This document shows, piece after piece, positions 1 through 8,579 of a stretch of DNA of 64,000 bases. The position numbers and the translations under genes are program-made. Every line of letters begins with the position of its first letter. Within the stretch, counting starts at the first letter, position 1. The DNA lies in the NCBI RefSeq assembly GCF_003386795.1, contig NZ_QTUC01000001.1, positions 248,001 through 312,000 of the forward strand, read 5' to 3'. The notes beneath the pieces were generated by a model, which was not told the origin of the DNA, made no database searches, and was given only the letters and a program-made list of their open reading frames with translations. This DNA is from Thermasporomyces composti (lineage in GTDB: Bacteria; Actinomycetota; Actinomycetes; Propionibacteriales; Actinopolymorphaceae).

Positions 1-819
1 CACCATGACGTCGCCGGTCCCGAGGCTGGCGAGCCGCTGGGCGAGGTCAACCTGTCCCCCGGCGGAGTCGGTCGCCTCCGACTGTCCGCGGATGAGATTC
101 CGCAGCAGCTGCTCCTGCTCCCCCGCCGCCCGCGCCAGCTCGGCCGTCTCGCCACCGATCTCCATACCGCGCCGCTGGACGTAGGCGAGCACTTGCAGGA
201 CGCCGTCGTGGACGGCTCGCGCCAGCCGCTCCCGCTCGGCGGTGCGGGCCGCGAGCTCGGTGGCGCGTGCCCGCTCGGCCGCCGCGGCTCGCACGTGCAG
301 CGAGGTGTAGCCGACGACCGCCGCGGCGAGCAGCAGGAGGAACATGTTGCTCACCGTGGTCGCGGTGATGATGGCGCGGGTGCCGAGGTCCACCGGCACG
401 ATGACGAGTCCGGCGAGCACTCCCCCGACCCAGCCACGGTGGATGGCCCAGGCCAGGACGGGCGCGGTCACCCAGTAGGTCGGGAGGGTGAAGTCGTGTC
501 GGGCCAGCATCTCGTCGCTCAAGACGTACGGCGTCACGAGCAGGGCGCCGACGGCCACGCCCAGGTCGGCGGCGAGGAGGGGCCAACGGCGCCGCCGCGG
601 CGCGTCGTACGCCCAGGTCACGACCAGCGTCCAGACCGCGATGACGGTGAGGACGAACCATCCGACGAGCGGGTCGTCGAAGCGCTGCCAACGGGCCAGG
701 TTGATGGCCAGCGCGTAGGCGAGGAGGATGAACCGAAGGACCGCGAGGCCCTTCCACAGGGATCCGGTGGGGTCACCCCCACCCGTCACCTCAGCCGGCG
801 CGTCGGACACCCGCGTCAC
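1..819 (-). CDS. MacS-family sensor histidine kinase, C-terminus cut by window edge
   Basis: This frame stays open from a GTG near 819 to the left edge, so the kinase (ATPase) end lies outside the window. The visible part begins with several hydrophobic segments (roughly residues 25-175, about four to six membrane spans). A cytoplasmic region follows with the phospho-acceptor H-box, whose core reads RAVHDGVLQVLAYV. That H-box and layout match the actinobacterial MacS family, which normally pairs with a LuxR-type response regulator; such a gene is expected just left of the window. It is downstream of the acyltransferase on the same strand and overlaps its 3' end. The start is uncertain: in-frame GTG codons at 819, 810 and 789 are all possible. 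The ligand is unknown. Confidence 0.85.
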   Translation of the reverse strand, partial: MTRVSDAPAEVTGGGDPTGSLWKGLAVLRFILLAYALAINLARWQRFDDPLVGWFVLTVIAVWTLVVTWAYDAPRRRRWPLLAADLGVAVGALLVTPYVLSDEMLARHDFTLPTYWVTAPVLAWAIHRGWVGGVLAGLVIVPVDLGTRAIITATTVSNMFLLLLAAAVVGYTSLHVRAAAAERARATELAARTAERERLARAVHDGVLQVLAYVQRRGMEIGGETAELARAAGEQEQLLRNLIRGQSEATDSAGGQVDLAQRLASLGTGDVMV

Positions 820-1621
820 TGGCGACGCCCCCCGAGCCAGCGCGGTCCGCGCCGCCGTCCGGCGCCGCGGAAGGCCGAGACGAGTCGCTGCCCTGACCGG
901 CTGCCTGCTTCTTGGCCCGAGCGAGCTCTTCCTTGGCGCGCTGGGCGTACATGTCCACGTACTCCTGACCGGACAGCTCCATCACCTCGTACATGATCTC
1001 GTCGGTGATGGACCGGAGCACGTACCGGTCGTCCTCCATGCCCTCGTACCGGGAGAAGTCGAGCGGCTTACCGATCCGAACACCGGGCCGCATGATCTTC
1101 GGGAGGGCCTTCCCCGGAGGCTGCATCTTGTCGGTGCCGATCATGGCGACCGGCAGGACCGGGGCCCCGGACGCGAGCGCCAGTCGCGCCACACCGGTCT
1201 TGCCCTTGTACAACCGGCCGTCGGGCGATCGGGTGCCCTCGGGGTAGATCCCGAACAGCTCACCCCGCTGCAGCAGGCGAAGACCGGCCTCGAGGGCGAT
1301 CTGGCTGGCCCGTCCGCCGGAACGGTCCATGGGCACCTGACCGACACCGCGGAAGAACAGCGCAGTCAGTCGGCCCTTGATGCCGACGCCGGTGAAGTAC
1401 TCAATCTTGGCCGGGAACGTGATGCGGCGAGGCACCACGAGCGGGAGGAAGATGGAGTCGGAGAAGGACAGGTGGTTGCTCGCAAGGATGGCCGGGCCCT
1501 CCTTGGGAACGTTCTCCAGGCCCTCCACCCAGGGCCGGTAGATCGCCTTGAGCAGCGGCCCCAGGGCGAAGACCTTGAGGAACCAGTAGAGCAAGTCCCA
1601 CCTCCGTCTCCTGTCCGGCAC
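791..1621 (-). CDS. 1-acyl-sn-glycerol-3-phosphate acyltransferase (PlsC family)
   Basis: This enzyme is predicted to transfer an acyl group to lysophosphatidic acid at the membrane, the second acylation in phospholipid synthesis. The catalytic HX4D motif is visible as NHLSFSD, and the substrate-binding EGTRSPDG motif lies about 80 residues later. An amphipathic N-terminus (WDLLYWFLKVFALGPLL) fits membrane association. The C-terminal ~40 residues are low-complexity (Ser/Gly/Ala) and probably disordered. I chose the GTG at 1621 (276 aa) because GGGAG lies at normal spacing upstream; an upstream in-frame start at 1717 would add a 32-residue tail with no obvious homology. It is followed, with overlap, by the sensor kinase gene. 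Confidence 0.88.
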   Translation of the reverse strand: MPDRRRRWDLLYWFLKVFALGPLLKAIYRPWVEGLENVPKEGPAILASNHLSFSDSIFLPLVVPRRITFPAKIEYFTGVGIKGRLTALFFRGVGQVPMDRSGGRASQIALEAGLRLLQRGELFGIYPEGTRSPDGRLYKGKTGVARLALASGAPVLPVAMIGTDKMQPPGKALPKIMRPGVRIGKPLDFSRYEGMEDDRYVLRSITDEIMYEVMELSGQEYVDMYAQRAKEELARAKKQAAGQGSDSSRPSAAPDGGADRAGSGGVASDAGVRRAG

Positions 1622-1798
1622 ATTAGGACGCTCCCGATCCGAGGGCAACGCCGGCACCGCGGTCGGCGCGCGAAAGATCTTCGGGAACACCCCCACGGAC
1701 CGCGCTGGCCCGGTCACGATGGAGGTCGACCGGCCCGGTACCCTCGCTGTCCGTCATCGCGTGATGCGTCATCGCGCGACGTCTGGAGGAGCGTGCCC

Positions 1799-2575
1799 GT
1801 GCGAGTGCAGCCCTTCGCCGAGCCCTTGGACGCCGGCTCCGGCCGAACGGGCGTTCTGCTCTGTCACGGCTTCACGGGCTCCCCTCACTCGATGCGGCCG
1901 TGGGGAACCTACCTTGTCGACCACGGGCTGCGGGTCGTCGTCCCCCGGTTGCCCGGCCACGGCACCACCTGGCAGGACCTCAACCGCACCGGCTGGCAGG
2001 ACTGGTACGTCGCCGTCGAGCGCGCGCTCCTTCGCCTGCGGGACGAGTGCGACCACGTCGTCGTGGGCGGCCAGTCGATGGGTGCGTGTCTCGCACTACG
2101 GCTGGCTCAAACGCACCCCTCGGCGGTGCACGGCCTGATGCTCGTCAACCCGGCTCTGTGGAGTCGCGATCCCCGGCTGCTCGTCCTCCCCGTGCTGCAC
2201 CGCGTCGTTCCGTCGCTCGCGGCGATCGGCCACGACATCCACAAGCCGGGCGTCCACGAGGGCGCCTACGATCGGACGCCGCTGTCGGCTTTGTACTCGC
2301 TGACCCGACTGTGGCGTATCGTCGCCGCTGACCTACCGAAGGTGACCCAGCCGCTTCTGGTTTTCCGCTCGCTGCAGGACCACGTGCTCGACGGCTCCAG
2401 CCTCCGGCTGCTCCGGTCCCGCGTCGGCTCACGCGAGATCGAGGAGCATGCCCTGCCGGACAGCTACCATGTCGCCACCCTCGACTACGACGCCCCGACG
2501 ATCTTCGAGGTGAGCCGCGGCTTCGTCGAGCGCGTGTGCCGAAGGGCGGCCGGGGCCAGAGCTGCCGGGAGGTAG
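1799..2575 (+). CDS. alpha/beta-hydrolase, Est30-like carboxylesterase
   Basis: A serine hydrolase of 258 residues, predicted to cleave carboxyl esters in the cytoplasm. The oxyanion-hole stretch HGFTGSP is near residue 25. The nucleophile elbow is GQSMG, and the acid (LQDHVLD) and histidine (DSYHVATLDYD) of the triad follow in the usual order. Size and spacing fit the small monoacylglycerol lipase/Est30 group. The start is the GTG at 1799, preceded by GGAGGA with an 8-base gap; longer upstream readings of the same frame have no support. It is followed after two bases by the next gene, whose ribosome-binding site lies inside this gene's last codons, so the two are probably co-translated. The natural substrate is unknown. 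Confidence 0.88.
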   Translation: MRVQPFAEPLDAGSGRTGVLLCHGFTGSPHSMRPWGTYLVDHGLRVVVPRLPGHGTTWQDLNRTGWQDWYVAVERALLRLRDECDHVVVGGQSMGACLALRLAQTHPSAVHGLMLVNPALWSRDPRLLVLPVLHRVVPSLAAIGHDIHKPGVHEGAYDRTPLSALYSLTRLWRIVAADLPKVTQPLLVFRSLQDHVLDGSSLRLLRSRVGSREIEEHALPDSYHVATLDYDAPTIFEVSRGFVERVCRRAAGARAAGR

Positions 2576-2577
2576 CG

Positions 2578-3432
2578 ATGCGGGACAACGGGCTGCGCGC
2601 CGCGTCGTACGTCGCGATCGCCGACCTCACCCCCCGGGTGGCCGAGGCGATGCTGGACATCCTCCGAGAGGCTCACGTGGCCGCCTATCTCGAGCCCTGC
2701 CAGCCAGCCGCGCCCTCACTGGAGATTCGGATCCGCCCGGTGCCGTGTGACCGGCTGTTCGTCGACGAGACCGAGCAGGACCGAGCCCGGAGGTTGGTGG
2801 ACGAGCACGCGGCGAGGCTGCGAGAGGAAGCCGAAGCCTCGGGTCTTGCCGAGACGGGTGGCGACGGCGATGGGCGACTCGAGGACGCGGACGTCGGGAG
2901 GTCTGGCCAGCCACCGGCCGGCTCCGACGACACCACCGGCGGCACCCGCATGGCGACCTTCGACGAGGACCGCGCCTTCGCCGAGATCGTCGCCGGCTTC
3001 GATCGGCCCACCGACGACGTGGTGCCCCGGTGGCCGGTCGAGGAGGACGTCGACGACGAGTCCGACTCCCCTCCCGACGCCGGGTTCTCCACCGCGACCA
3101 TCCGACGCGCGCGTGGCATGGAGGACCCTGACGAGGAGGACACCGACGATCTGACCGACCTCGAGGGCATTCGGGAGGCGGTCACACCGGCGGACGACCG
3201 CTACATCCCGCCACCGCCCCCACCGCTTCCCAAGCTCGAGACGGCCACCAAGCTCGCCTGGCTCGCCATGATGGTGGGGCCGGTCTTGCTCGTCCTCTCC
3301 GCGGCCGCCGACGTCTACGTCCCGACCTGGCTCGGCGCGCTCGCGGTGCTCGCCTTCGTGGGCGGCTTCGTGGCGCTGGTCTTGCGGATGAAGGGCGGCC
3401 CGCCGGACAACGAGGACGGCGCCATCGTGTGA
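2578..3432 (+). CDS. conserved hypothetical membrane protein
   Basis: I do not recognise a named function. The 284-residue product has three parts. An N-terminal ~90-residue globular region begins MRDNGLRAASYVAI and looks like a small alpha/beta domain. A long acidic Asp/Glu-rich linker covers roughly residues 90-215. Two C-terminal transmembrane helices (about 225-275) are separated by a short AADVYVP turn. It is therefore probably anchored by its C-terminus with the bulk in the cytoplasm. The ATG at 2578 is used, with GGGAGG overlapping the end of the esterase gene, which implies translational coupling. Confidence 0.75.
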   Translation: MRDNGLRAASYVAIADLTPRVAEAMLDILREAHVAAYLEPCQPAAPSLEIRIRPVPCDRLFVDETEQDRARRLVDEHAARLREEAEASGLAETGGDGDGRLEDADVGRSGQPPAGSDDTTGGTRMATFDEDRAFAEIVAGFDRPTDDVVPRWPVEEDVDDESDSPPDAGFSTATIRRARGMEDPDEEDTDDLTDLEGIREAVTPADDRYIPPPPPPLPKLETATKLAWLAMMVGPVLLVLSAAADVYVPTWLGALAVLAFVGGFVALVLRMKGGPPDNEDGAIV

Positions 3433-3480
3433 GCGGCCACCGTGGTCCGGGCGCGGCGGCGACCGCTGCGGTCATGGGTC

Positions 3481-3506
3481 CCGGCTGGGCATGACTGCCC
3501 AACCGG
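3481..3506. terminator. hairpin between convergent genes
   Basis: CCGG, one mismatch, TGGGCA, loop TGAC, TGCCCA, one mismatch, CCGG. The stem sits between two convergent transcription units (2578-3432 forward, 3530-3814 reverse), where a bidirectional terminator is expected. There is no strong T-tract, which is common in high-GC actinobacteria. Confidence 0.5.
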
Positions 3507-3529
3507 CTGTCTTGGGGAGACCTAGCGGG

Positions 3530-3814
3530 TCACGAGGACGTGGTGAGCTCCTTCTCGCCGTCCCAGGCGATCATCGTCTCGCAGTACTCGTTGGTGGAGT
3601 AGCCGTCCTCGTCGAGCTGGCCGGCGCCCGCGCAGTAGAGCCCGATGTCGTACCTGCCTGAGGCGAGGACGCCGAGCGCCCACATCCGCAGTCGTGACCG
3701 CATCTCCTCCGGCGTTCGACCGTAGGTGTCCACCTCTTCCTGGCGCAGGACCTCCCACGAGACCACCGACGGGCTCGACTTCCTGATCTCCGAGAGCTCG
3801 AAGACGCACTTCAT
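3530..3814 (-). CDS. small hypothetical protein divergent from Scr1-like regulator
   Basis: I do not recognise this 94-residue acidic protein. It starts MKCVFELSEI and contains a central WALGVLASGRYDIGLYCAGAGQLDEDGY stretch broken by charged turns, with no signal peptide or membrane segment. The ATG at 3814 has GGAAGG seven bases upstream; a GTG at 3829 is less convincing. It is transcribed away from the XRE/DUF5753 gene and shares a ~180-base intergenic region with it that contains a perfect 12-base palindrome, so common regulation is plausible. GC content and codon use look like the neighbours. Confidence 0.6.
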   Translation of the reverse strand: MKCVFELSEIRKSSPSVVSWEVLRQEEVDTYGRTPEEMRSRLRMWALGVLASGRYDIGLYCAGAGQLDEDGYSTNEYCETMIAWDGEKELTTSS

Positions 3815-3923
3815 CTGGCGACCTTCCACCTGCCCGGCGTGCCACGCGCCCAGCGCGCTCAGCGTCGTCGCGAGACCGCTCTGGGTCTATGCTGACCGAT
3901 AGTGCGGAATGGGTGAAACATAC

Positions 3924-3935
3924 TGGAAATTTCCA
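3924..3935. promoter_or_regulatory. perfect palindrome TGGAAATTTCCA, candidate operator
   Basis: A 12-base perfect inverted repeat in an AT-rich island of an otherwise GC-rich region, between the divergent small gene (start 3814) and the HTH regulator (start 3995). XRE regulators commonly bind such dyads upstream of themselves, so autoregulation by the adjacent HTH protein is a reasonable inference. A TATGCT box (3888-3893) lies just upstream. Confidence 0.55.
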
Positions 3936-3959
3936 ATTCGCCCTAGACCCTGACACGCC

Positions 3960-3992
3960 CGAACGACGGGAGTCTTCGAACGACGGGAGTCT
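3960..3992 (+). repeat. two 16-base direct repeats next to the HTH start codon
   Basis: CGAACGACGGGAGTCT occurs at 3960-3975 and again at 3977-3992, with one base between copies. The second copy ends two bases before the ATG at 3995 and supplies its GGGAG ribosome-binding site; the first copy carries a duplicate of that site further out. Confidence 0.85.
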
Positions 3993-3994
3993 CG

Positions 3995-4840
3995 ATGGAC
4001 AAGGCCACGCCGGCGCCTCGTCGGGTGACGAGGGTCCAGCTCGGCATCCTGCTGCGGGAGTGGCGCGACCGGGCCGGGCTGTCGTCGAAGGACGCCGCGG
4101 ACCTGTTGGAGTGGCATCCGAGCAAGCTGTCGAAGGTGGAGAAGGGCGCCGCCCGCATCTCGGCCGCCGAGCTGGACCGGCTGCTCGACAAATACGGCGT
4201 GCCACCCGAGGAGGCCGAGCGGATGCGGGCCCTCGGCAGGGAGGCCCGCAAGCGGGGTGTCGCCGGACGGGTCCCCGACTGGGCCCGGACCTACGTCGAA
4301 CTCGAGCAGGGCGCGGACGAGATCAAGCTGTACGACGGGGAGATGGTGCCGGGACTCCTCCAGACCGATGAGTACGCCCGCGCCCTCCTGGCGACCTCGC
4401 TCATCGCGCCGCCAGAGGACGCGCCGGAGCGGGCGGCCGAACGTGTCCAGCGCCAACAACGCCTCACCAGCGACAACCCACCCGACCTCTGGGTCGTGCT
4501 CGGCGAGGCGGCTCTGCACCGCCTGGTCGGTGGGCGCGCTGTCCTACGCCGCCAGCTCGAATGGCTCCTGGAGCTGGCCAACGCGAGGAACGTGTCCTTC
4601 CAGATCCTCCCGTTTAGCGCGGGCGAGCACCCCGCGCTCGGGACGCAGTTCTGTCTCCTCAACTTCACCGAGCCCGCGGCGACATTCGTCTACCTTGAAG
4701 GGCTCACCGACGCCACCTACTTCGACCGCGCGCCCCACACGGAGGTGTACGCACGGGCGTTCCGACGACTCCTCGTGGCCGCGGCGAACGAGCGCGAGTC
4801 GATGCGTATGCTTGGCGACCGCATCGAGGAGCTGTCGTAG
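3995..4840 (+). CDS. XRE-family HTH regulator with DUF5753 (Scr1-like)
   Basis: A DNA-binding protein of 281 residues. The N-terminal helix-turn-helix (about residues 16-70) has the typical core LSSKDAADLLEWHPSKLSKVEKG. The remainder (about 95-275) is the DUF5753 domain with the family-typical phrases GLLQTDEYARALL and ILPFSAGEHPALG. Homologues in Streptomyces (Scr1 and relatives) act with small DUF397 proteins, and one follows here after 19 bases, making a canonical two-gene unit. Such pairs are numerous in filamentous actinomycetes and influence development or secondary metabolism. They have been compared with toxin-antitoxin systems. The promoter region holds a perfect palindrome and a duplicated ribosome-binding site. 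Confidence 0.92.
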   Translation: MDKATPAPRRVTRVQLGILLREWRDRAGLSSKDAADLLEWHPSKLSKVEKGAARISAAELDRLLDKYGVPPEEAERMRALGREARKRGVAGRVPDWARTYVELEQGADEIKLYDGEMVPGLLQTDEYARALLATSLIAPPEDAPERAAERVQRQQRLTSDNPPDLWVVLGEAALHRLVGGRAVLRRQLEWLLELANARNVSFQILPFSAGEHPALGTQFCLLNFTEPAATFVYLEGLTDATYFDRAPHTEVYARAFRRLLVAAANERESMRMLGDRIEELS

Positions 4841-4859
4841 GAAGGACTTGAGGGGCAGG

Positions 4860-5066
4860 ATGCGGACCCCTGGCCTGTCCCGCGTGGTGTGGCGAAAGAG
4901 CAGCTACAGCAGTGGCGCCAACAACTGCGTCGAGGTCGCCGTGGGAAGCCGGTGGGTCGCCATCCGCGACAGCAAGAACCCCCTGGGCTGTGTGCTCGTC
5001 GTCGGTACCGACGCGTTCGCTCAGTTCACCGCCGCCGTCAAGGCGGGCGTCTTCGACCTCGCCTAG
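4860..5066 (+). CDS. DUF397 domain protein, partner of the HTH regulator
   Basis: This 68-residue protein carries the DUF397 signature: W(R)KSSYSSGANNCVEVA near the N-terminus, then a VAIRDSKNP segment and a C-terminal helix (FAQFTAAVKAG). The ATG at 4860 has AGGGGC just upstream. It lies 19 bases after the XRE/DUF5753 gene. In characterised pairs the DUF397 protein binds or modulates its cognate HTH protein. No DNA-binding or enzymatic motif is visible in the small protein itself. Confidence 0.9.
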   Translation: MRTPGLSRVVWRKSSYSSGANNCVEVAVGSRWVAIRDSKNPLGCVLVVGTDAFAQFTAAVKAGVFDLA

Positions 5067-5347
5067 ACGCCGACGACCCGGTACGCCGCGCCGCTCGCGC
5101 CAGCCGTCGGGTGCCGCGCGCCCGTCCCGAGGGTCGGACGTCGACACCGACGTCAGCCGCCACCAAACTCCTCCTGACCCGCGTGGGCTCCTCCTGAACC
5201 GACAGTGGTCACGGCCGGGAGCGGTCAGCCCGGCACGCGGTCGGTCACCGTGCGGGCGATGATCACACCACCTGCCTCACCCAGCACGGCGTCTCCCGCT
5301 CGCCCGGCTACCACGCCTCGCCGTCGCCACCAGGGAAAGGACGTGCC

Positions 5348-8300
5348 ATGGCTCGCACCGCGCGGATCGTGTCCGGCCCCGCCGCCCTTCTCCTCAGCGT
5401 CGGGCTGCTCAGCGCGCCCGAACCGGCGGCGGCCGCGCCCGTCACCTCCCCCGCGGACGCCCCTGGCAGCGCGGTGACCGTCCAGGTCGACCCGTCGTAC
5501 CGCCACCCGGTGTTCGAGGGATGGGGCACCAGCCTGGTCTGGTTCGCCAACATCACCGGCGGCTATCCCGACGAGATCCGGCGCAAGCTCGTCGACATGG
5601 TGTTCGGTGAGGACGGCCTCTGGCTGACCATCGCCCGCTACAACATCGGTGGCGGCAACGCGCCCGACGTCCGTCGCGACTACATGAAGGTCGGCGCGAC
5701 CATGGAGGGCTTCTGGAAGGCCCCCGAAGGGATCACCCACGAGGACATGGACTGGTGGGACCCCGACAACCCCGAGCACTGGAACTGGGACGCCGACGCC
5801 AACCAGCGCTGGTGGGTCGACCAGATCAAGGACAAGGTGACCCACTGGGAGGCGTTCAGCAACTCCCCACCGTGGTTCCAGACGGTCAGCGGGTACGTGT
5901 CCGGCGGCTTCGACCCCAACGCCGACCAGATCCGCGAGGACCGTGTCGACGACTTCGCGACGTACCTGGTCCGCGTGGTCGAGCACCTGGAGGACGCCCA
6001 CGGAATCGAGTTCGACACCGTCGAGCCGCTCAACGAGCCGAACACGCCGTACTGGAGCACGCAATTGGGCCCCGACGGACAACCCACGGGCGGCCGTCAG
6101 GAAGGCGCCCACGCGGGACCTGAGCTGCAGCAGAAGGTCATCCTCGCGCTCCGACGCGCGCTCGATGACGCCACGACCGACGCCGTGGTCTCGGCGATGG
6201 ACGAGACGAACCCGTCCACCTTCGTGCGCAACTGGAACGCCTACACCGACCAGGCCCGCGCCGCCGTCGACCAGCTCAACGTGCACACCTACGGCACCGG
6301 TGGCCGGACGAGCGTGCGTGACATCGCCAAGGCCGCCAACAAGAAGCTGTGGATGAGCGAGGTGGAGGGGAGCTACTACTCCCCGACCGACTACACGAGC
6401 ATGGAGCCCGGCCTCGGGATCGCCGCCCAGATCGTGGGCGATCTCCGTGAGCTGGAGCCGTCGGCCTGGGTGTTCTGGCAGCCGATCGAGGACGCGATCC
6501 CGCAGCAGGAGAGCAACAACAACTGGGGCAGCATCCACATCCCCTTCACCTGCACGGCCGAGGACACCCTCGAGACCTGTCCGATCCGCACGAACACCAA
6601 GTTCCACACCATCCGCAACTTCACCCACTACATCCGGCCGGGCGACCAGGTGGTGAGAGTCGACGACCCCTCCAGCGTCGCGGCGATCCGGCCGGCGGCG
6701 AAGCACGTCACGGTCGTGCACGTCAACAGGGCCACGACGAGCCGCGCGGTCACCCTCGACCTGTCGCTGTTCGCCCAGGTCGCGCCGGGCGCCACCGTGA
6801 CGCCGATCGTCACGAGCGCTGCCGGCCCGCTGGTCGAGGGCGATCCGGTGCCGGTCCGCGAACGCTCCGCCACTCTCGTGGTGCCGGCGAAGTCCGTCAC
6901 CACGTTCGTGGTGGACGGGGTGGCCGGGGTCGCCAAGGATGCCGCGCTGGTCCAGCCCGGCCACCCGTATCGACTGCGGGGTGTCCAGAGCGGCCGCTCG
7001 CTCGCGCCCTCCGACGATGGGCGCGGCGTGGTGATCCGCACCGACGACCCGACCGACACCGCCCAGCTGTGGTGGATCCGCAAGCTCACCAACGGCTACA
7101 GCAACCGCGAGCGCTACGCCCTCGTCAACGTCGCGCAGGGCACCCGCCTGGCGGTCCGAAACGGCGCCGCCGTGCTGGAGAAGGCGGTGGGCACGCCCGA
7201 CCCGGCCGGGCAGTGGATCTTGTCGACCACCGGTGACGGAACCTGGACGTTCGTCAACGTCGCGAGCGGGCTGCTGCTGGACGTCAGCGGTGAGGCCACC
7301 GCCGACGGCTCGCCCGTCTCGGTGTGGACGCCCACCTCGGGCGCCAACCAGCGCTTCGCCGTCGTGGACGAGCACGTCCTCGGCACCGAGCCCGTCGAGG
7401 TCTTCACGGTGCCCGGCCGGCCACCCGTCCTGCCCGACCACGTGACCCCGGTCTACCGCGACGGTGCCCGGGGCGAGCTGCCGGTGCGGTGGGCGCTGCC
7501 GCCCGACGGTCGATGGAACCGGCCCGGCACCGTCCGCGTGCGAGGCACCGCGACCGACCCGCTCGGACGCCTGGTTCGAGCCGAGGCCGTCGTCACCGTG
7601 GACACGATCGTCGCCACCCTGCCCGGCCGGGCCAAGGCCTACGTCGGCGGACGGCCCCAGCTACCCGCCACCGTCGTGGGCGTCGGCGCGCATGGCGGGC
7701 GGCCGGACCTGCCCGTGACGTGGGAGGAGGTCCCCGACGAGGCGTTCGAGCGTCCCGGTGTGGTGACGGTGCCCGGCGTGGCGCGGATCGTCGACGGAAG
7801 CACGGTGCCGGCCACGGCGCGGGTCCAGGTGACCGAGCCGGTCGAGACGAACACCGCGCTCGAGGACGGCGTCGAGGTGGGCGCGACGTTCACCGAGAGC
7901 GGCTACTCACCGGCCGGGTTGCGCAACGGCGACCGCACGGACAAGGCCTGGTCGAACTGGAAACCGTCCGACAAGAACCCCTCCGACACGATCACGTTCA
8001 CCTTGCCCGCGCGACGCGACCTCACCCGCGTGGTGACGTACTTCTACCGGGACGGCACCAACATCAGCTTCCCCGCGAGCCTTCGGGTGCAGGTGCGCGA
8101 CGCCGAGGGCCAGTGGGTCGACGTGAGCGACGAGATCGCGGTGGATCCGGACGCTCAGCCAGCGCCGGTGACGGACGTGCCGGTGTTGGCGGCGACCGAC
8201 GCGGTGCGCGTGGTGATGACGGCTCGGCCGGCCGGTTACATGACCGTGAGTGAGATCGAGCTCTACGCCAAGGCGCCCGGTGTCTCCTCCGACGCCCGGG

Positions 8301-8521
8301 CCGCGTCGATCGAGGTGGACGGCGTGCCGATCCCCGACTTCGACCCGGACACGACGACCTACCAGGTGGCCGGTGACCCTGGCGAGGTCACGGCCACGCC
8401 CGCCGACCCGTACGCGACGGTGGACGCGCGGACGGAGGGGCCGTCGACGGTCGTCGTCACCGTGACGAGCGAGGACCGCACGGCGTCCCGGATCTATCGG
8501 GTGGAGTTCGTGCGCCCGTGA
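5348..8521 (+). CDS. secreted multidomain GH30 glycanase (endo-beta-1,6-galactanase-like)
   Basis: A 1057-residue exported glycoside hydrolase. A signal peptide (about 1-30, ending AAAA) leads into a GH30 (beta/alpha)8 barrel opening with FEGWGTSLVWFANI, a phrase typical of the beta-1,6-galactanase-like subgroup. The acid/base is Glu230 in PLNEPNTPYW and the nucleophile is probably Glu338 in WMSEVEGS. A beta-sandwich follows to about residue 525, then a ricin-type beta-trefoil-like module (about 530-680), two Ig-like domains of the bacterial Big_4 type (about 685-835), an F5/8-type discoidin module (about 840-975) and a C-terminal cadherin-like sandwich. AAAGGA precedes the ATG. It appears to be a single transcription unit. 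Probable role: degradation of plant arabinogalactan side chains; substrate specificity is inferred. Confidence 0.9.
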   Translation: MARTARIVSGPAALLLSVGLLSAPEPAAAAPVTSPADAPGSAVTVQVDPSYRHPVFEGWGTSLVWFANITGGYPDEIRRKLVDMVFGEDGLWLTIARYNIGGGNAPDVRRDYMKVGATMEGFWKAPEGITHEDMDWWDPDNPEHWNWDADANQRWWVDQIKDKVTHWEAFSNSPPWFQTVSGYVSGGFDPNADQIREDRVDDFATYLVRVVEHLEDAHGIEFDTVEPLNEPNTPYWSTQLGPDGQPTGGRQEGAHAGPELQQKVILALRRALDDATTDAVVSAMDETNPSTFVRNWNAYTDQARAAVDQLNVHTYGTGGRTSVRDIAKAANKKLWMSEVEGSYYSPTDYTSMEPGLGIAAQIVGDLRELEPSAWVFWQPIEDAIPQQESNNNWGSIHIPFTCTAEDTLETCPIRTNTKFHTIRNFTHYIRPGDQVVRVDDPSSVAAIRPAAKHVTVVHVNRATTSRAVTLDLSLFAQVAPGATVTPIVTSAAGPLVEGDPVPVRERSATLVVPAKSVTTFVVDGVAGVAKDAALVQPGHPYRLRGVQSGRSLAPSDDGRGVVIRTDDPTDTAQLWWIRKLTNGYSNRERYALVNVAQGTRLAVRNGAAVLEKAVGTPDPAGQWILSTTGDGTWTFVNVASGLLLDVSGEATADGSPVSVWTPTSGANQRFAVVDEHVLGTEPVEVFTVPGRPPVLPDHVTPVYRDGARGELPVRWALPPDGRWNRPGTVRVRGTATDPLGRLVRAEAVVTVDTIVATLPGRAKAYVGGRPQLPATVVGVGAHGGRPDLPVTWEEVPDEAFERPGVVTVPGVARIVDGSTVPATARVQVTEPVETNTALEDGVEVGATFTESGYSPAGLRNGDRTDKAWSNWKPSDKNPSDTITFTLPARRDLTRVVTYFYRDGTNISFPASLRVQVRDAEGQWVDVSDEIAVDPDAQPAPVTDVPVLAATDAVRVVMTARPAGYMTVSEIELYAKAPGVSSDARAASIEVDGVPIPDFDPDTTTYQVAGDPGEVTATPADPYATVDARTEGPSTVVVTVTSEDRTASRIYRVEFVRP

Positions 8522-8579
8522 GACAGCGCCCTTGAGACCACGTCCCTGCGGCCACGGGCACACGAACTCGCCGACGCCC

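Noticed and set aside
1752-1776. CGTCATCGCG direct repeat before the esterase gene
   Set aside because: Two ten-base copies 15 bases apart in a GC-rich region; no dyad or promoter association that supports a function.
728-1798. N-terminal extension of the esterase frame
   Set aside because: The region is antisense to the acyltransferase; the GTG at 1799 has a good ribosome-binding site and starts the conserved fold.
5225-7441. Long open frame (738 codons) antisense to the GH30 gene
   Set aside because: Composition is repetitive Val/Asp/Arg/Gly typical of the antisense frame of a GC-rich gene; no motifs; the plus strand has a complete secreted enzyme.
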